The position numbers and the translations under genes were made by a program. A stretch of 64,000 nt of DNA from Johnsonella ignava ATCC 51276 (GTDB lineage: Bacteria; Bacillota; Clostridia; Lachnospirales; Lachnospiraceae), in NCBI RefSeq assembly GCF_000235445.1, contig NZ_JH378836.1, positions 1 through 64,000 of the forward strand, read 5' to 3'. The notes beneath the pieces are model-generated. The model did not search any database and was not told where the DNA came from. It worked only from the letters and a program-made list of their open reading frames with translations. Positions 36,382-46,151 of the stretch are shown piece after piece; the first letter of the stretch is position 1, and each line of letters begins with the position of its first letter.

Positions 36382-37178
36382 AATACCACCTCCTCGGCAG
36401 GAAATACCGGACCGTCTTTGCATACTCTTGCATTATTGACACAGCTGTGGCTGTCTTTTTCTACAGTATTGCATACACATGCAAGACAGGCACCTATAGA
36501 ACATGCCATCCTTTCTTCAAGAGAAACATAACATTTTATATCATAAAGTGTACAATACTCCTTCAGTGCTCTCAGCATAGGTAAAGGTCCGCATGCCATA
36601 ACCGTAGCATGATTTAGATCAATTTCATTTTTAAGCACTGCATCCATTACAGTCCCCTTTACTCCTATACTGCCGTCATCACTTGCAGTATAGACTCTGC
36701 CATATACCTCAAATTCATCTTTAAGGAACGGGCTGCCACCTTTATATCCAAGCACTGCCCTTCTCCTTCCTTTAAGTCTTTTCATAATCTCAAGCAGCGG
36801 CGGTATACCTATACCTCCGCCTATAAGGACTGTATCTGTTGAATCAAGCGGGAAACCGTTTCCGGCAGGTCCGAGCAGATCAATTTTTGCACCCCTTGGC
36901 ATAGTGCTTAAAAATTCGGTTCCGCTCCCTTTCCCGGTTACTCTGTATACCAGCCTCAGACTGGTTTTATCACTGCTTACACTGCATATACTTATAGGTC
37001 TTGGCAGAAGTCTGCTTTTGTCATTTAAAAAAATTGAAACAAACTGTCCCGGCATTGCTTTTTTTGCTATATCAGGCACCTCTATCCATAACTCATATAT
37101 ATTTCCTTCTACACTTTGCGACTGCACATTTTTCTGTAAATTGCCATGAAATGTAATATATCCGCTGGATTTTAACAT
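36378..37178 (-). CDS. pyrK: dihydroorotate dehydrogenase B, electron-transfer subunit
   Basis: FAD and [2Fe-2S] protein linking PyrD to NAD+. Residues 1-105 form the FAD barrel with RLLPRPISICSV near residue 56; 105-210 the NAD domain with VLIGGGIGIPPLLEIM; the C-terminal cluster ligands are in MACSIGACLACVCN and a later SCVNNARVCKDGP. The 266-residue length is normal. ATG and the pyrF stop share a base (TGATG), and its own stop overlaps pyrD, so pyrF, K and D are translationally coupled. Confidence 0.95.
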   Translation of the reverse strand: MLKSSGYITFHGNLQKNVQSQSVEGNIYELWIEVPDIAKKAMPGQFVSIFLNDKSRLLPRPISICSVSSDKTSLRLVYRVTGKGSGTEFLSTMPRGAKIDLLGPAGNGFPLDSTDTVLIGGGIGIPPLLEIMKRLKGRRRAVLGYKGGSPFLKDEFEVYGRVYTASDDGSIGVKGTVMDAVLKNEIDLNHATVMACGPLPMLRALKEYCTLYDIKCYVSLEERMACSIGACLACVCNTVEKDSHSCVNNARVCKDGPVFPAEEVVL

Positions 37179-38110
37179 CAGTCTCCTCTGCCGGCAGCCG
37201 ATGAAATATCCTTAATCATATCGGATACCGCAAGCCTTGAGGCTTCTGCGAATTCCCGGCTGCTGAATTTATTCTTATATTTTTCAGACTTATAGGCAGC
37301 TATTATTCCTCTTGAAGAATTTATAATGGCACCAAGTCCGTCATCATTAAAACAATATTTAAGTTCAGCCGCCCCTGCTCCCTGTGCACCGTATCCCGGT
37401 ACAAGAAAATATGTATATGGCATAAGTTTCCTTAATTTTTTAATCACCTCAGGAAATGTGGCCCCAACCACCGCACCTACATTTGAATAATACCCGTCCA
37501 TGGATAAACTTCCCCACTCTGCAACCTTTTTGCCGACATGTTCATATAATGCTCTTCCTCCGGCCTCTATATCCTGAAATTCACCGCTTGAGGGATTTGA
37601 GGTCTTAACAAGCACAAATATACCTTTATCGTATTTATTGCAGGCATTTAAAAACGGGATTATGCCATCGCTTCCGGTATAGGGGTTTACTGTAATCATA
37701 TCAGTATCAAAACCGCTATATGTCATACTTCCTATCTCAATTTCTCCAATATGCCCCGTAGCATAGGCTTCACAGGTTGAACCTATATCTCCCCTCTTTA
37801 CATCTCCTATGACAATAAGTCCTTTTTTATGGCAATACTCAATTGTTTCGGCATATACTTTCATTCCCTCCGGTCCGAGCTGTTCATACATAGCCGCCTG
37901 CGGCTTTACTGCAGGTATGAGATCATAAATATTGTCTATAATTTCCTTATTAAATCTCAATACCGCCTGTGCTGCACCCTTAAGTCCGGCTCCAAATTCG
38001 TCATATGACTGTATTTTTATATGTTCAGGTATAAATGACGGCATAGGATCAAGTCCTACACATACCGGTGCTTTCTTTTGTTTAATTTTTTCTATAAGTT
38101 TAGTTATCAT
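37178..38110 (-). CDS. pyrF: orotidine 5'-phosphate decarboxylase (long form)
   Basis: Decarboxylates OMP to UMP, the last step of the pathway. It begins APVCVGLDPMPSF near residue 14 and has VIGDVKRGDIGSTCEAYA near residue 97 with the catalytic Asp-Lys-Asp array, then VNPYTGSDGIIPFL and YFLVPGYGAQGAG near 225. At 310 residues it belongs to the longer type-2 OMPDC group. It is the first gene of the pyr set; the upstream gap to the divergent GNAT gene is 214 bases and shows no PyrR-type attenuator that I can recognise. carAB, pyrB and pyrC are not in the window. Confidence 0.95.
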   Translation of the reverse strand: MITKLIEKIKQKKAPVCVGLDPMPSFIPEHIKIQSYDEFGAGLKGAAQAVLRFNKEIIDNIYDLIPAVKPQAAMYEQLGPEGMKVYAETIEYCHKKGLIVIGDVKRGDIGSTCEAYATGHIGEIEIGSMTYSGFDTDMITVNPYTGSDGIIPFLNACNKYDKGIFVLVKTSNPSSGEFQDIEAGGRALYEHVGKKVAEWGSLSMDGYYSNVGAVVGATFPEVIKKLRKLMPYTYFLVPGYGAQGAGAAELKYCFNDDGLGAIINSSRGIIAAYKSEKYKNKFSSREFAEASRLAVSDMIKDISSAAGRGD

Positions 38111-38324
38111 CTGTGTACAATAATATCTCCATATATGGAATTACCTTTAAGGCTGCTTAGATTTTACCATAAAGATACATGTGCAACAAGGTATAAAATA
38201 AACCCGGCATTTTTTATCGCAATTATATGTTACTGTAAGTATCTTTATAATATATATTATATCGTTTAACTATGATTAAAATATTATCGCAATTTTACTG
38301 CCCTCATGATATACTTGAAATGCT

Positions 38325-39218
38325 ATGAACACTGATTTAACTATAATTTTAAAAAATAAACTTGACTCACAGCTGCAAAATGATATAGATAATCTTCTAA
38401 GGATATGCTGCGATTTTGAGCCGATTTGTGTGTCATTTCCTTTTGACGAGGAAAGTTGTATTTATATACTCGGTTATAAAAATAATATACTTATATGTAT
38501 GATACCGCTTATATACATAAGCGAAGGACTCTATGAGTGCAGTGCATGGACACATCCCGACTTTAGACGTATGGGATTTTTTAAGATGCTCTGGTCTTTT
38601 GCACTTAAAAAACTGCCAGACAATTCTTCAGTACAGTTTATAAATGATGCAAACAGCATCCTTGGCAGGTTTGCCGCAAAAAAAATCAACGCCTTAAAAA
38701 TATACACTCAGCACTTAATGAGCCTTGATTTAACAACTATACCTGAATACATGCCGGACTATTTTTTTAAAGTTCTGCCTGTTTCTGTTGTTCAAACTAA
38801 TAAAACTGTCAAAACTCACAAAGCAGAACCGCTAAATACCGATGAAAAATCTTCACATTCTGATTTAACTGATACAGATAATTCTAATCATTATATTATA
38901 AAATCTGATAAAAGAGAGCGTAAACTGAATTTATTTCAAGGTACAGTCGTAGCTGAATTTAATATAATCAACTATAAAAGTAAGAAAGATATTTATTTTT
39001 ACGGTTTTTTTATAAATAAAAAGCTGCGTGGAAAAGGATTCGGATATTATATATTTAATTATATACTGAATTTTTTAAAAAAATCGGGACATAGAATGAT
39101 TTATTTACAGGTTGAAGACAGCAATGTCCCTGCGTTCAGGATTTACAGAAAATCAGGTTTTTATGTGATAGAAGCAGTTGAATACTATGAATTTGTTTTG
39201 CGTAAACAGAATCATTAA
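38325..39218 (+). CDS. GNAT-family acetyltransferase with two GNAT-like halves
   Basis: A 297-residue protein with two acetyltransferase-like regions. The N-terminal part (1-145) has a partial acetyl-CoA loop HPDFRRMGFFKMLW near residue 78. A polar Thr/Ser/Asp-rich linker (about 165-200) leads to a second region (210-297) with a clearer loop NKKLRGKGFGYYIFNYIL and the SNVPAFRIYRKSGF motif near 270. The two-half layout is known in some GNATs, with one half often inactive; here the N-terminal loop looks the weaker one. The substrate is unknown. It is divergent from pyrF. Confidence 0.8.
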   Translation: MNTDLTIILKNKLDSQLQNDIDNLLRICCDFEPICVSFPFDEESCIYILGYKNNILICMIPLIYISEGLYECSAWTHPDFRRMGFFKMLWSFALKKLPDNSSVQFINDANSILGRFAAKKINALKIYTQHLMSLDLTTIPEYMPDYFFKVLPVSVVQTNKTVKTHKAEPLNTDEKSSHSDLTDTDNSNHYIIKSDKRERKLNLFQGTVVAEFNIINYKSKKDIYFYGFFINKKLRGKGFGYYIFNYILNFLKKSGHRMIYLQVEDSNVPAFRIYRKSGFYVIEAVEYYEFVLRKQNH

Positions 39219-39572
39219 ATTTCTTATCCTACACAGTCTTTTATCTAAAATACCAAATCTCTTTAAAATATATTGCAGTTTAGACTGATTTATGGGATAA
39301 TGATAAGCAGGTTTCGGTTTGCTTAGGATACTTAGTACTAAAGTTTTATTATTATACTTACATATACTTATATCATGAACAAATCAGAACAACCTGTACA
39401 GGCACTGCGGACAGTATATTATACATATAAAGCAGTGCTTTCTGATATTTAAAATCAAAGGCGGTTAAATCTTACTTGAATTAAAATCCGTCAAAACGGC
39501 ACAGCAACAGATCCCGCCAGGAGTACAAATATATTTACGCAATATATTAAAGAATAGGATACAAAACAGATT
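39219..39572. other. gap between the GNAT gene and xpaC
   Basis: No gene is seen in these 354 bases. TTAGTACTAA near 39332 is a 10 bp palindrome and there is a short run like other intergenic pieces (AAAACGGCACA near 39493, also at 22024). Nothing else stands out. Confidence 0.4.
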
Positions 39573-40931
39573 ATGAACGAAAATCAGGATTGGAACAAAC
39601 TCCGCAGTGATATAGCCGACACTGCTAAAAATATACTTAAAAACGCTGATTATGAAGGCATGATCAATAATATTACAGATGCTGCACATAGTGCAATTGA
39701 CGAGGTGGCATCAAGTATAAGCAGAAAATATGAAAGAGATATTAGAAAACATAACAGACATTTAAGGCGTGAGCTTGAAAGAAGTTTAAGATATAGGGAT
39801 CGTTTTTCTCCGGATCTTAACGAAAACGTACCAAACAGCATGTATGGTCCTTATGATGACTTAAACGGCATGGAAGCTGAAAATAATACTCTGTATTACA
39901 AAAAAAACAAGAGGACAGGAATAAATAAATATAGTATATTCAGTGAAAATTTTTTAAGCAACAGAAAATTCAGACCTGCAAAGCAAATATCTTCTATGGT
40001 AATACTCCTGTTTTTTTGCCCTTTAGCATTTGCGATGTGTCTTGCAATGATATTATTTATAACTTTGAATATAACAGTGCCGCTCTCTGTCTATGTTATT
40101 TTTTCTATTACCGCATTGATTTCATTTTTTATGATTTTTTTATCATGTGTTAATCTGTCAACCATAAATGAATCAAAAAAATTCATGAATGTAATAGGCT
40201 CAAAAAGTTATATAAATCTAAGCGTTCTCGCACAGTTTACAGGGAAAAGTATAGCTCATATAAGGAAATCACTAAAAAAAATGATTGATCAGGGTATATT
40301 TCCGCAAGGGCATTTTGATAAGGAAGAGCTGTGTTTTATGCTTGATAATGAAACCTACAACGAATATCTTGCTATTGAAGTTGAAAAGGCTTCACTAAAA
40401 CTAAATGCCAAGAATGAAACTTCTAAAGTAGACGAAAAGGATAGTGAAAGTGATTATCCTGAAGCAGCCTCATTAAATGAAGAAGATAGAAAAAAATGGT
40501 TTGAAATTATAGAGATGGGCAAAAAATATACACAGGATGTTAATAGGCTTAATGAAAGTATAAAAAGTGAAGTTGTTTCAGAAAAGCTTTCAATACTTGA
40601 AAACCTGCTTCGTGATATCTTTGCCAGAATAAAGGAAAAACCTGAAGAAATCTCACATATGTATAAATTTATGGATTATTATCTTCCTACAACCCTTAAA
40701 CTTGTACAGACTTATGATGACTTTGAGAGAATCACGCAGCCGGGCGAGGATGTAATTGAGGCTAAAAAGGAAATTGAAGCAACCCTTGATACAATTAATC
40801 TTGCATTTGCACAGCTGCTTAATACGCTGTTTAAAGATGCCGCTTATGATGCCGCAACTGATGCACAGGTGCTTCAAACAATGCTTGCAAAGGAAGGACT
40901 TACAGGCGGTATTAATAATAAAACCCAATAA
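39573..40931 (+). CDS. xpaC: XpaC-like 5-bromo-4-chloroindolyl phosphate hydrolysis family protein
   Basis: A 452-residue membrane-anchored protein. The N-terminal 140 residues are charged and helical (KYERDIRKHNRHLRRELERS); two hydrophobic segments lie near 145-190. The C-terminal part carries the family block (SILENLLRDIFARIKEKPEE then FMDYYLPTTLKLVQTYDDFE). Despite the name, the biochemical role is unclear; in Bacilli the gene is paired with a telA-like gene, as here. The next gene is TelA-like after 207 bases. Confidence 0.85.
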   Translation: MNENQDWNKLRSDIADTAKNILKNADYEGMINNITDAAHSAIDEVASSISRKYERDIRKHNRHLRRELERSLRYRDRFSPDLNENVPNSMYGPYDDLNGMEAENNTLYYKKNKRTGINKYSIFSENFLSNRKFRPAKQISSMVILLFFCPLAFAMCLAMILFITLNITVPLSVYVIFSITALISFFMIFLSCVNLSTINESKKFMNVIGSKSYINLSVLAQFTGKSIAHIRKSLKKMIDQGIFPQGHFDKEELCFMLDNETYNEYLAIEVEKASLKLNAKNETSKVDEKDSESDYPEAASLNEEDRKKWFEIIEMGKKYTQDVNRLNESIKSEVVSEKLSILENLLRDIFARIKEKPEEISHMYKFMDYYLPTTLKLVQTYDDFERITQPGEDVIEAKKEIEATLDTINLAFAQLLNTLFKDAAYDAATDAQVLQTMLAKEGLTGGINNKTQ

Positions 40932-41138
40932 ACTTGAACTTTCTTAAAAATACCAGAACCAGGTGAAATACTTCGCCGACCGCAGTGGAACATCTAAGTT
41001 TTTATTACATTCCAGTGTATAGCGTGTTTCACCATCAAAACATTCGCCATATGTGCAGGCAAACTCGCCATATGGCTCTTTAATCGCAGGAATAAATTTT
41101 AAATATATACTGCCGCCAGGCAGAGAATGGAGAAAAAT

Positions 41139-42437
41139 ATGAATGATGATAAATTAGAATTTTCAAAATCACCTGATGAAGAACCTAAAAGCACTGATAT
41201 AATTGAGACAGGCTCAAATAACACAGAAAGTATCGATCTAAATAAAAACAATTATAATGATGCTGATTTTAAAGAGCTTCTTGATGAGGCACCCCAGCTA
41301 ACACTTGAACCTTTTTCAAAAGATGAAATACAAACTGCCAATACACCGGTACCTAAACCTGAAGAATCCGTAATTAACGAACCGGAGCTTACTGAAGAAG
41401 AAAAAAAGATGGTCATGAATTTCGCTTCACAGATAGATATCGAGAATTCACAGGCAGTCCTCCAATATGGTGCAGGAAGTCAGAAGAAAATAGCCGATTT
41501 TTCGGAATCAGCACTAAGCCGTGTACGCACAAAAGACCTTGGTGAGGTCGGTCAAATTCTCGCAAATGTTGTTTCGGAGCTTAAGACTCTTGAAGATCCT
41601 GAAGAAGAAAAAGGATTTTTGGGACTATTCAAAAAAACCGGAAATAAAATTGCGGGAATAAAGGCAAAATATGACAAGGCAGAGGTAAATATAAATAAAA
41701 TCTCAAAGGTGCTTGAGGAGCACCAGGTAACTCTGCTAAAAGATATAGCTATGCTTGATAAGATGTATGATCTTAACCTGAAATATTTTAAGGAACTCTC
41801 AATGTATATACTTGCAGGCAAGGAAAGACTTAGAAAAGCCACTCAGGTAGAACTTCCCCAGCTTGTTGAAAAAGCACAAAAAAGCGGTCTTCCTGAAGAC
41901 GGCAGCAAAGCGAAGGATTTTTCAGAACTTTGCAGCCGTTTTGAAAGAAAAATTCATGATCTTGAGCTTACACGTGCAATTTCACTGCAAATGGCACCTC
42001 AGATAAGACTTATACAGAGTAATGATTCAACCATGTCAGATAAAATCCAGTCAACTCTTGTAAATACAATACCGCTTTGGAAAAGTCAGATGGTAATCGC
42101 CATAGGACTCAGCCATTCTACCGAGGCTGCAAAAGCACAGAGTGCCGTCTCAAATATGACTAATGAGCTCTTAAGGAAAAATGCCGACATGCTTAAAACC
42201 GCTTCCATAGAAACTGCAAGAGAATCTGAAAGAGGCATAATTGATATCGAAACATTAAAAGCTACCAACCAAACACTTATAAGTACTTTGGATGATGTGC
42301 TTAAAATTCAGGAAGAAGGTAGAAATAAAAGGATTGCGGCTGAAGCCGAGCTTAAAAATATAGAAAATGAAATGAAAAAGAAACTGCTTGAGGTAAGTGT
42401 TATAAAGACCGAAGCAAATAAAAATGATATTAATTAA
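41139..42437 (+). CDS. telA: TelA-like toxic anion resistance family protein
   Basis: A 432-residue soluble, mostly helical protein of the TelA/KlaA family, first linked to tellurite resistance; the usual role in Firmicutes is in envelope stress and is poorly known. Recognisable blocks are MNFASQIDIENSQAVLQYGAG near residue 85, LLKDIAMLDKMYDLNLKYF near 205 and QMAPQIRLIQSND near 285. The acidic N-terminal 75 residues are low complexity. ATG 41139 is favoured since GGAG in the preceding codons (41129-41132) is correctly spaced; ATG 41127 would be the longer option. It is 13 bases before ddh and downstream of xpaC. Confidence 0.88.
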   Translation: MNDDKLEFSKSPDEEPKSTDIIETGSNNTESIDLNKNNYNDADFKELLDEAPQLTLEPFSKDEIQTANTPVPKPEESVINEPELTEEEKKMVMNFASQIDIENSQAVLQYGAGSQKKIADFSESALSRVRTKDLGEVGQILANVVSELKTLEDPEEEKGFLGLFKKTGNKIAGIKAKYDKAEVNINKISKVLEEHQVTLLKDIAMLDKMYDLNLKYFKELSMYILAGKERLRKATQVELPQLVEKAQKSGLPEDGSKAKDFSELCSRFERKIHDLELTRAISLQMAPQIRLIQSNDSTMSDKIQSTLVNTIPLWKSQMVIAIGLSHSTEAAKAQSAVSNMTNELLRKNADMLKTASIETARESERGIIDIETLKATNQTLISTLDDVLKIQEEGRNKRIAAEAELKNIENEMKKKLLEVSVIKTEANKNDIN

Positions 42438-42450
42438 TACCGGAGAAATT

Positions 42451-43467
42451 ATGACTGTTAAAATCGGTATTATGGGATATGGCAACCTTGGAAAGGGGCT
42501 TGAATATGCCATAATGCAAAATAGTGATCTTGAGCTTGCAGCAGTTTTTACAAGAAGGGACCCTAAAACTGTCAGTATAATTACACAGAATGTTAAAGTA
42601 TATCATGCAGATGATGTCTTTGATTTTCAAGATAAAATTGACGTACTTATACTTTGTACAAGCAGTGCCTATGATCTTCCAAAACAAACTGCCAGATATG
42701 CTTCAGCCTTCAATGTCGTTGACAGCTTTGATACACATGCTAAAATCCCCGAACATTTTAAAGCTGTTGATATAGCGGCAAAAAATGCAGATAAAACCGC
42801 TGTAATAGCGGCAGGCTGGGATCCCGGCATGTTTTCACTAAACAGACTTTATGCACAGGCAATACTGCCTGACGGAGACAGCTGCACATTTTGGGGGAAA
42901 GGGATAAGCCAGGGACATTCAGATGCTATAAGACATATAGCAAATGTAAAGGATGCCAGACAGTATACCATACCGAAAGAAGAAGCTCTTAAACAGGTAA
43001 GAAGCGGTTCCTTTGAAAATCTCGGAATAAGGCAAAAGCATCTTAGAGAATGTTTTGTCGTAATTGATGAAACAAAGCTTTGTGATGACGAAAAGTCAGT
43101 TGATATTCTTAAAAATGAAATAGAACATAAAATAAAAAGTATGCCTGATTATTTTGATAAATATGATACGAAAGTTCATTTTATAAGTGAAGAAGATCTT
43201 ATAAAAAAACATTCAGGCATGCCGCACGGAGGCTTTGTATTCCACTGCGGTACAACAGGCAAAAATCGGGAAAACAGGCATATAATTGAATATTCGCTAA
43301 AGCTTGATTCAAACCCTGAATTTACCGCCTCAATACTTGCAGCTTATGCAAGGGCGGCTTACCGACTTAATAAAGATGGTGTTTCAGGTGCAAAAACCGT
43401 CTTTGACATAGCACCTGCCTACATTATAAATAAAACGGGTGAAGAACTTAGAAGCACAATACTTTAA
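42451..43467 (+). CDS. ddh: meso-diaminopimelate dehydrogenase
   Basis: NADPH enzyme aminating tetrahydrodipicolinate directly to meso-diaminopimelate, a shortcut for lysine and peptidoglycan. It opens KIGIMGYGNLGKGLE (Rossmann loop), with VVDSFDTHAKIPEH near residue 90, AAGWDPGMFSLNRLYAQAI near 122 and FWGKGISQGHSDAIRHI near 150, all family signatures. ATG 42451 gives 338 residues with GGAGAAA upstream; the frame is open to 42424. It lies 13 bases after telA, so lysine or wall supply appears linked to the TelA-XpaC pair in this genome. A 208-base gap follows. Confidence 0.95.
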   Translation: MTVKIGIMGYGNLGKGLEYAIMQNSDLELAAVFTRRDPKTVSIITQNVKVYHADDVFDFQDKIDVLILCTSSAYDLPKQTARYASAFNVVDSFDTHAKIPEHFKAVDIAAKNADKTAVIAAGWDPGMFSLNRLYAQAILPDGDSCTFWGKGISQGHSDAIRHIANVKDARQYTIPKEEALKQVRSGSFENLGIRQKHLRECFVVIDETKLCDDEKSVDILKNEIEHKIKSMPDYFDKYDTKVHFISEEDLIKKHSGMPHGGFVFHCGTTGKNRENRHIIEYSLKLDSNPEFTASILAAYARAAYRLNKDGVSGAKTVFDIAPAYIINKTGEELRSTIL

Positions 43468-43564
43468 GGAAACGATGTTTTAAAACATAACTGCCTTAAG
43501 TAAATGTGAATGGAGCTGCACGAAATCGTATGTAAATGATACAACTAGTCTGCGGTTTTTTGCA

Positions 43565-43600
43565 CATAAAACACTTAAATCAGTGTTTTTTAAAATTTTA
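43565..43600. repeat. short third match to the dispersed repeat
   Basis: AAACACTTAAATCAGTGTTTTTTAAAA resembles the cores at 10441-10500 and 22031-22090 and folds as AACACT/AGTGTT. It lies in the ddh-pepT gap. Confidence 0.4.
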
Positions 43601-43762
43601 TGTATGATATATCCTGAAAACCGGCATATAATTTTATATATAAAATTTTATACATTACAGACAGGATAAAAATTTATGAAAGGAAAATACAGACATATAT
43701 CCTGTTTTAAAGGTCTGTGTTCTGAATTGTATATAATATTTTTCAGAATGGTATTTGAAATT

Positions 43763-44971
43763 ATGGAGAAACTAATTGAAAGATTTTTGGAGTATATCGC
43801 TATAGATACCATGTCGGATCCTAAAAGTGATACCGTTCCAAGCAGTAGTATACAGCTTCCGCTTGCAAAAAAGCTTAAAGAGGAGCTCGAAGAAATCGGA
43901 TTAAAGGCAACGCTTGATGATAAAGGCTATGTTTATGCAACACTTGAAGCCAATACTGATAAAAAAGTTCCGGTTATAGGCTTTATTGCACATATTGATA
44001 CAAGCCCCGCACTTACAGGAGGCTGTAAAAATCCGAAATTTACTGAATATAAAGGCGGCGATATAAAGCTTAATGAGCAGTATTCAATTAATGAAGCAGA
44101 GTTTCCCATATTAAAGAAACTTGTAGGAAAGACCATAATCACAACTGACGGCACAACACTCTTAGGGGCTGATGACAAAGCAGGAGTAGCTGAAATAATG
44201 AATGCACTTGAATATCTTGTAAAGCACCCTGAAATTAAACATGGAAAAGTAGTTGTAGGCTTTACTCCTGATGAAGAAATAGGAAGAGGTGCCGATCATT
44301 TTGATGTAAAAGGTTTCGGTGCCGACTTTGCATACACAATGGACGGTGGTGAAATAGGAGAATTCCAATATGAAAACTTTAATGCCGCTTCAGCCGTAAT
44401 AAAGGTTCAGGGTAAAAGCGTTCATCCGGGCTCAGGCAAAGACGTTATGATAAATTCAATTTATATCGCCATGGAGCTTGAACAGATGTTGCCAAAAGCA
44501 CAAAGACCTGAGCATACACAGGATTATGAGGGATTTTTCATGGCAAATGAAATAAACGGCACTATTGACTATACAACCGTTGAATATCTTATAAGAGATC
44601 ATGACAAAGTAAAATTTGAAGAAAAGAAAGCTCTTATGAGGAGTGCAGTGGAATATATAAATAAAAAATATGGCAATGTAGTTACACTTGAACTTAACGA
44701 TTCTTACTATAATATGAAAGAAATAGTTGAGCCTCATAAGGAAATTATAGATCTTGCAGTAAAATCAATGGAAAATATAGGCATCACTCCGCTTGTCAGA
44801 GCTATAAGAGGCGGCACTGACGGCTGCCAGCTTTCATACAAAGGACTTCCGTGCCCGAACATATTTGCAGGAGGATATAATTTCCACGGAAGATTTGAAA
44901 TGATTCCTGTTGAAGATATGATAAAAGCTTCAGAGCTTATAGTTGAAATGGTTAAAAATGCAGCACTTTAA
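43763..44971 (+). CDS. pepT: peptidase T (tripeptide aminopeptidase)
   Basis: Cytosolic M20B zinc peptidase that frees N-terminal residues from tripeptides. Motifs in order: FIAHIDTSPALTG near residue 76 (metal His and Asp), TLLGADDKAGVAEIMNAL near 135 (bridging Asp), VVGFTPDEEIGRGADHF near 172 (catalytic Glu pair), YTMDGGEIGEFQYENFNAA near 195, AIRGGTDGCQLSYKGLPCPNIFAGG near 350. ATG 43763 is chosen because the family begins at this point (MEKLIERFLEY), giving 402 residues; the frame is open to 43676, and no strong ribosome site separates the options. Peptide use fits an amino-acid fermenter. Confidence 0.93.
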   Translation: MEKLIERFLEYIAIDTMSDPKSDTVPSSSIQLPLAKKLKEELEEIGLKATLDDKGYVYATLEANTDKKVPVIGFIAHIDTSPALTGGCKNPKFTEYKGGDIKLNEQYSINEAEFPILKKLVGKTIITTDGTTLLGADDKAGVAEIMNALEYLVKHPEIKHGKVVVGFTPDEEIGRGADHFDVKGFGADFAYTMDGGEIGEFQYENFNAASAVIKVQGKSVHPGSGKDVMINSIYIAMELEQMLPKAQRPEHTQDYEGFFMANEINGTIDYTTVEYLIRDHDKVKFEEKKALMRSAVEYINKKYGNVVTLELNDSYYNMKEIVEPHKEIIDLAVKSMENIGITPLVRAIRGGTDGCQLSYKGLPCPNIFAGGYNFHGRFEMIPVEDMIKASELIVEMVKNAAL

Positions 44972-44998
44972 TATATTTAAATTTATGGTTAAAAGTCT

Positions 44999-46138
44999 AT
45001 GTATGAAATAGATTTTGATGAACTTGATAAAAATAAAAACGATAAGCTTATTATAGACCTTAGACTTAAAGAAGATTTTGATCATGATAATTATCCCGGT
45101 TCCATAAATATACCATGGAGAGATTTTGATACGCATTTAGATAATATGCCGAAAGATCGACCGGTGTACCTTATATGCAAAACCGGTCATGACAGTCTTT
45201 ACCTTGCTGATCACCTGCAAAGTGCAGGGGTTGAAGCTTACAGTCTCAAAGGAGGTTTCTCAGCCTTTTTAAAAAATAAGCTTAAAGCATATTTTTTAAA
45301 TGAGGCTCTGGCAGAGAAAAGATATAAGGATATAGAAAGAAGTATTATAAAAAAGTTCCGTAAGGAGATCTGGCGAAAATTTACCCGTGCAATAAATGAA
45401 TACAGGCTTATAGAAAATGGAGATCGCATAGCGGTATGTATATCAGGCGGAAAAGATTCCATGCTTATGGCAAAGCTTTTCCAGGAACTTTTAAAACACG
45501 GGAAAAATAACTTCAGTGCTGTATTTCTTGTAATGAATCCGGGATATAATGAGCTTAATTATAATACTGTTATAGAAAATGCAAAGCTTTTAAATATTCC
45601 GCTTGAAGTTTTTTCATCCGAAATATTTGATATAGTTGCATCTCAGGATAATTCTCCATGTTATCTGTGTGCAAGAATGCGCAGAGGATATCTTTACAGC
45701 TACGCAAAACAGCTGGGCTGTAATAAAATAGCACTTGGACATCATTTTGATGATGTAATTGAAACCATAGTAATGGGCATGCTTTACGGTGCACAGATAC
45801 AAACCATGATGCCGAAGCTGCACAGTACAAATTTTGAAGGTATGCAGCTTATACGCCCTATGTATCTTATAAGAGAAAAGGATATTATACACTGGGCGTC
45901 TTATAATAATCTGCATTTTATACAATGTGCATGCAGACTTACTGAAAGCTGCGTATCATGCGGAGGAAGCGGACAGGGTTCAAAAAGGGGCGAGATCAAA
46001 ACTCTTATAAATGAGCTTGCCGCAAAAAATCCTTATATAGAAAAAAATATTTTCAGAAGTGTTGAGAATATCAATTTAAATACAATTATCGCTTATAAGG
46101 ATAAGGATGGAGAACATCATTTCCTTGATAATTATTGA
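44999..46138 (+). CDS. rhodanese / TtcA-like PP-loop tRNA thiolation fusion protein
   Basis: A 379-residue two-domain protein. Residues 1-95 are a rhodanese domain, with the active cysteine in LICKTGHDS near residue 59. Residues 110-350 are a TtcA-like PP-loop ATPase: CISGGKDSMLM near 149, CYLCARMRRG near 219 with the CxxC typical of TtcA, GHHFDDVIETIVMGM near 246, and a second cysteine cluster CACRLTESCVSCGGSG near 309-324. TtcA makes 2-thiocytidine in tRNA using a [4Fe-4S] cluster. The rhodanese domain could deliver the persulfide directly. I infer the tRNA role; other sulfur transfer is possible. Confidence 0.82.
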   Translation: MYEIDFDELDKNKNDKLIIDLRLKEDFDHDNYPGSINIPWRDFDTHLDNMPKDRPVYLICKTGHDSLYLADHLQSAGVEAYSLKGGFSAFLKNKLKAYFLNEALAEKRYKDIERSIIKKFRKEIWRKFTRAINEYRLIENGDRIAVCISGGKDSMLMAKLFQELLKHGKNNFSAVFLVMNPGYNELNYNTVIENAKLLNIPLEVFSSEIFDIVASQDNSPCYLCARMRRGYLYSYAKQLGCNKIALGHHFDDVIETIVMGMLYGAQIQTMMPKLHSTNFEGMQLIRPMYLIREKDIIHWASYNNLHFIQCACRLTESCVSCGGSGQGSKRGEIKTLINELAAKNPYIEKNIFRSVENINLNTIIAYKDKDGEHHFLDNY

Positions 46139-46151
46139 TAATATAATGTAG

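Noticed and set aside
38111..38324. PyrR attenuator ahead of pyrF
   Set aside because: No terminator/antiterminator pair or PyrR-binding loop could be recognised.
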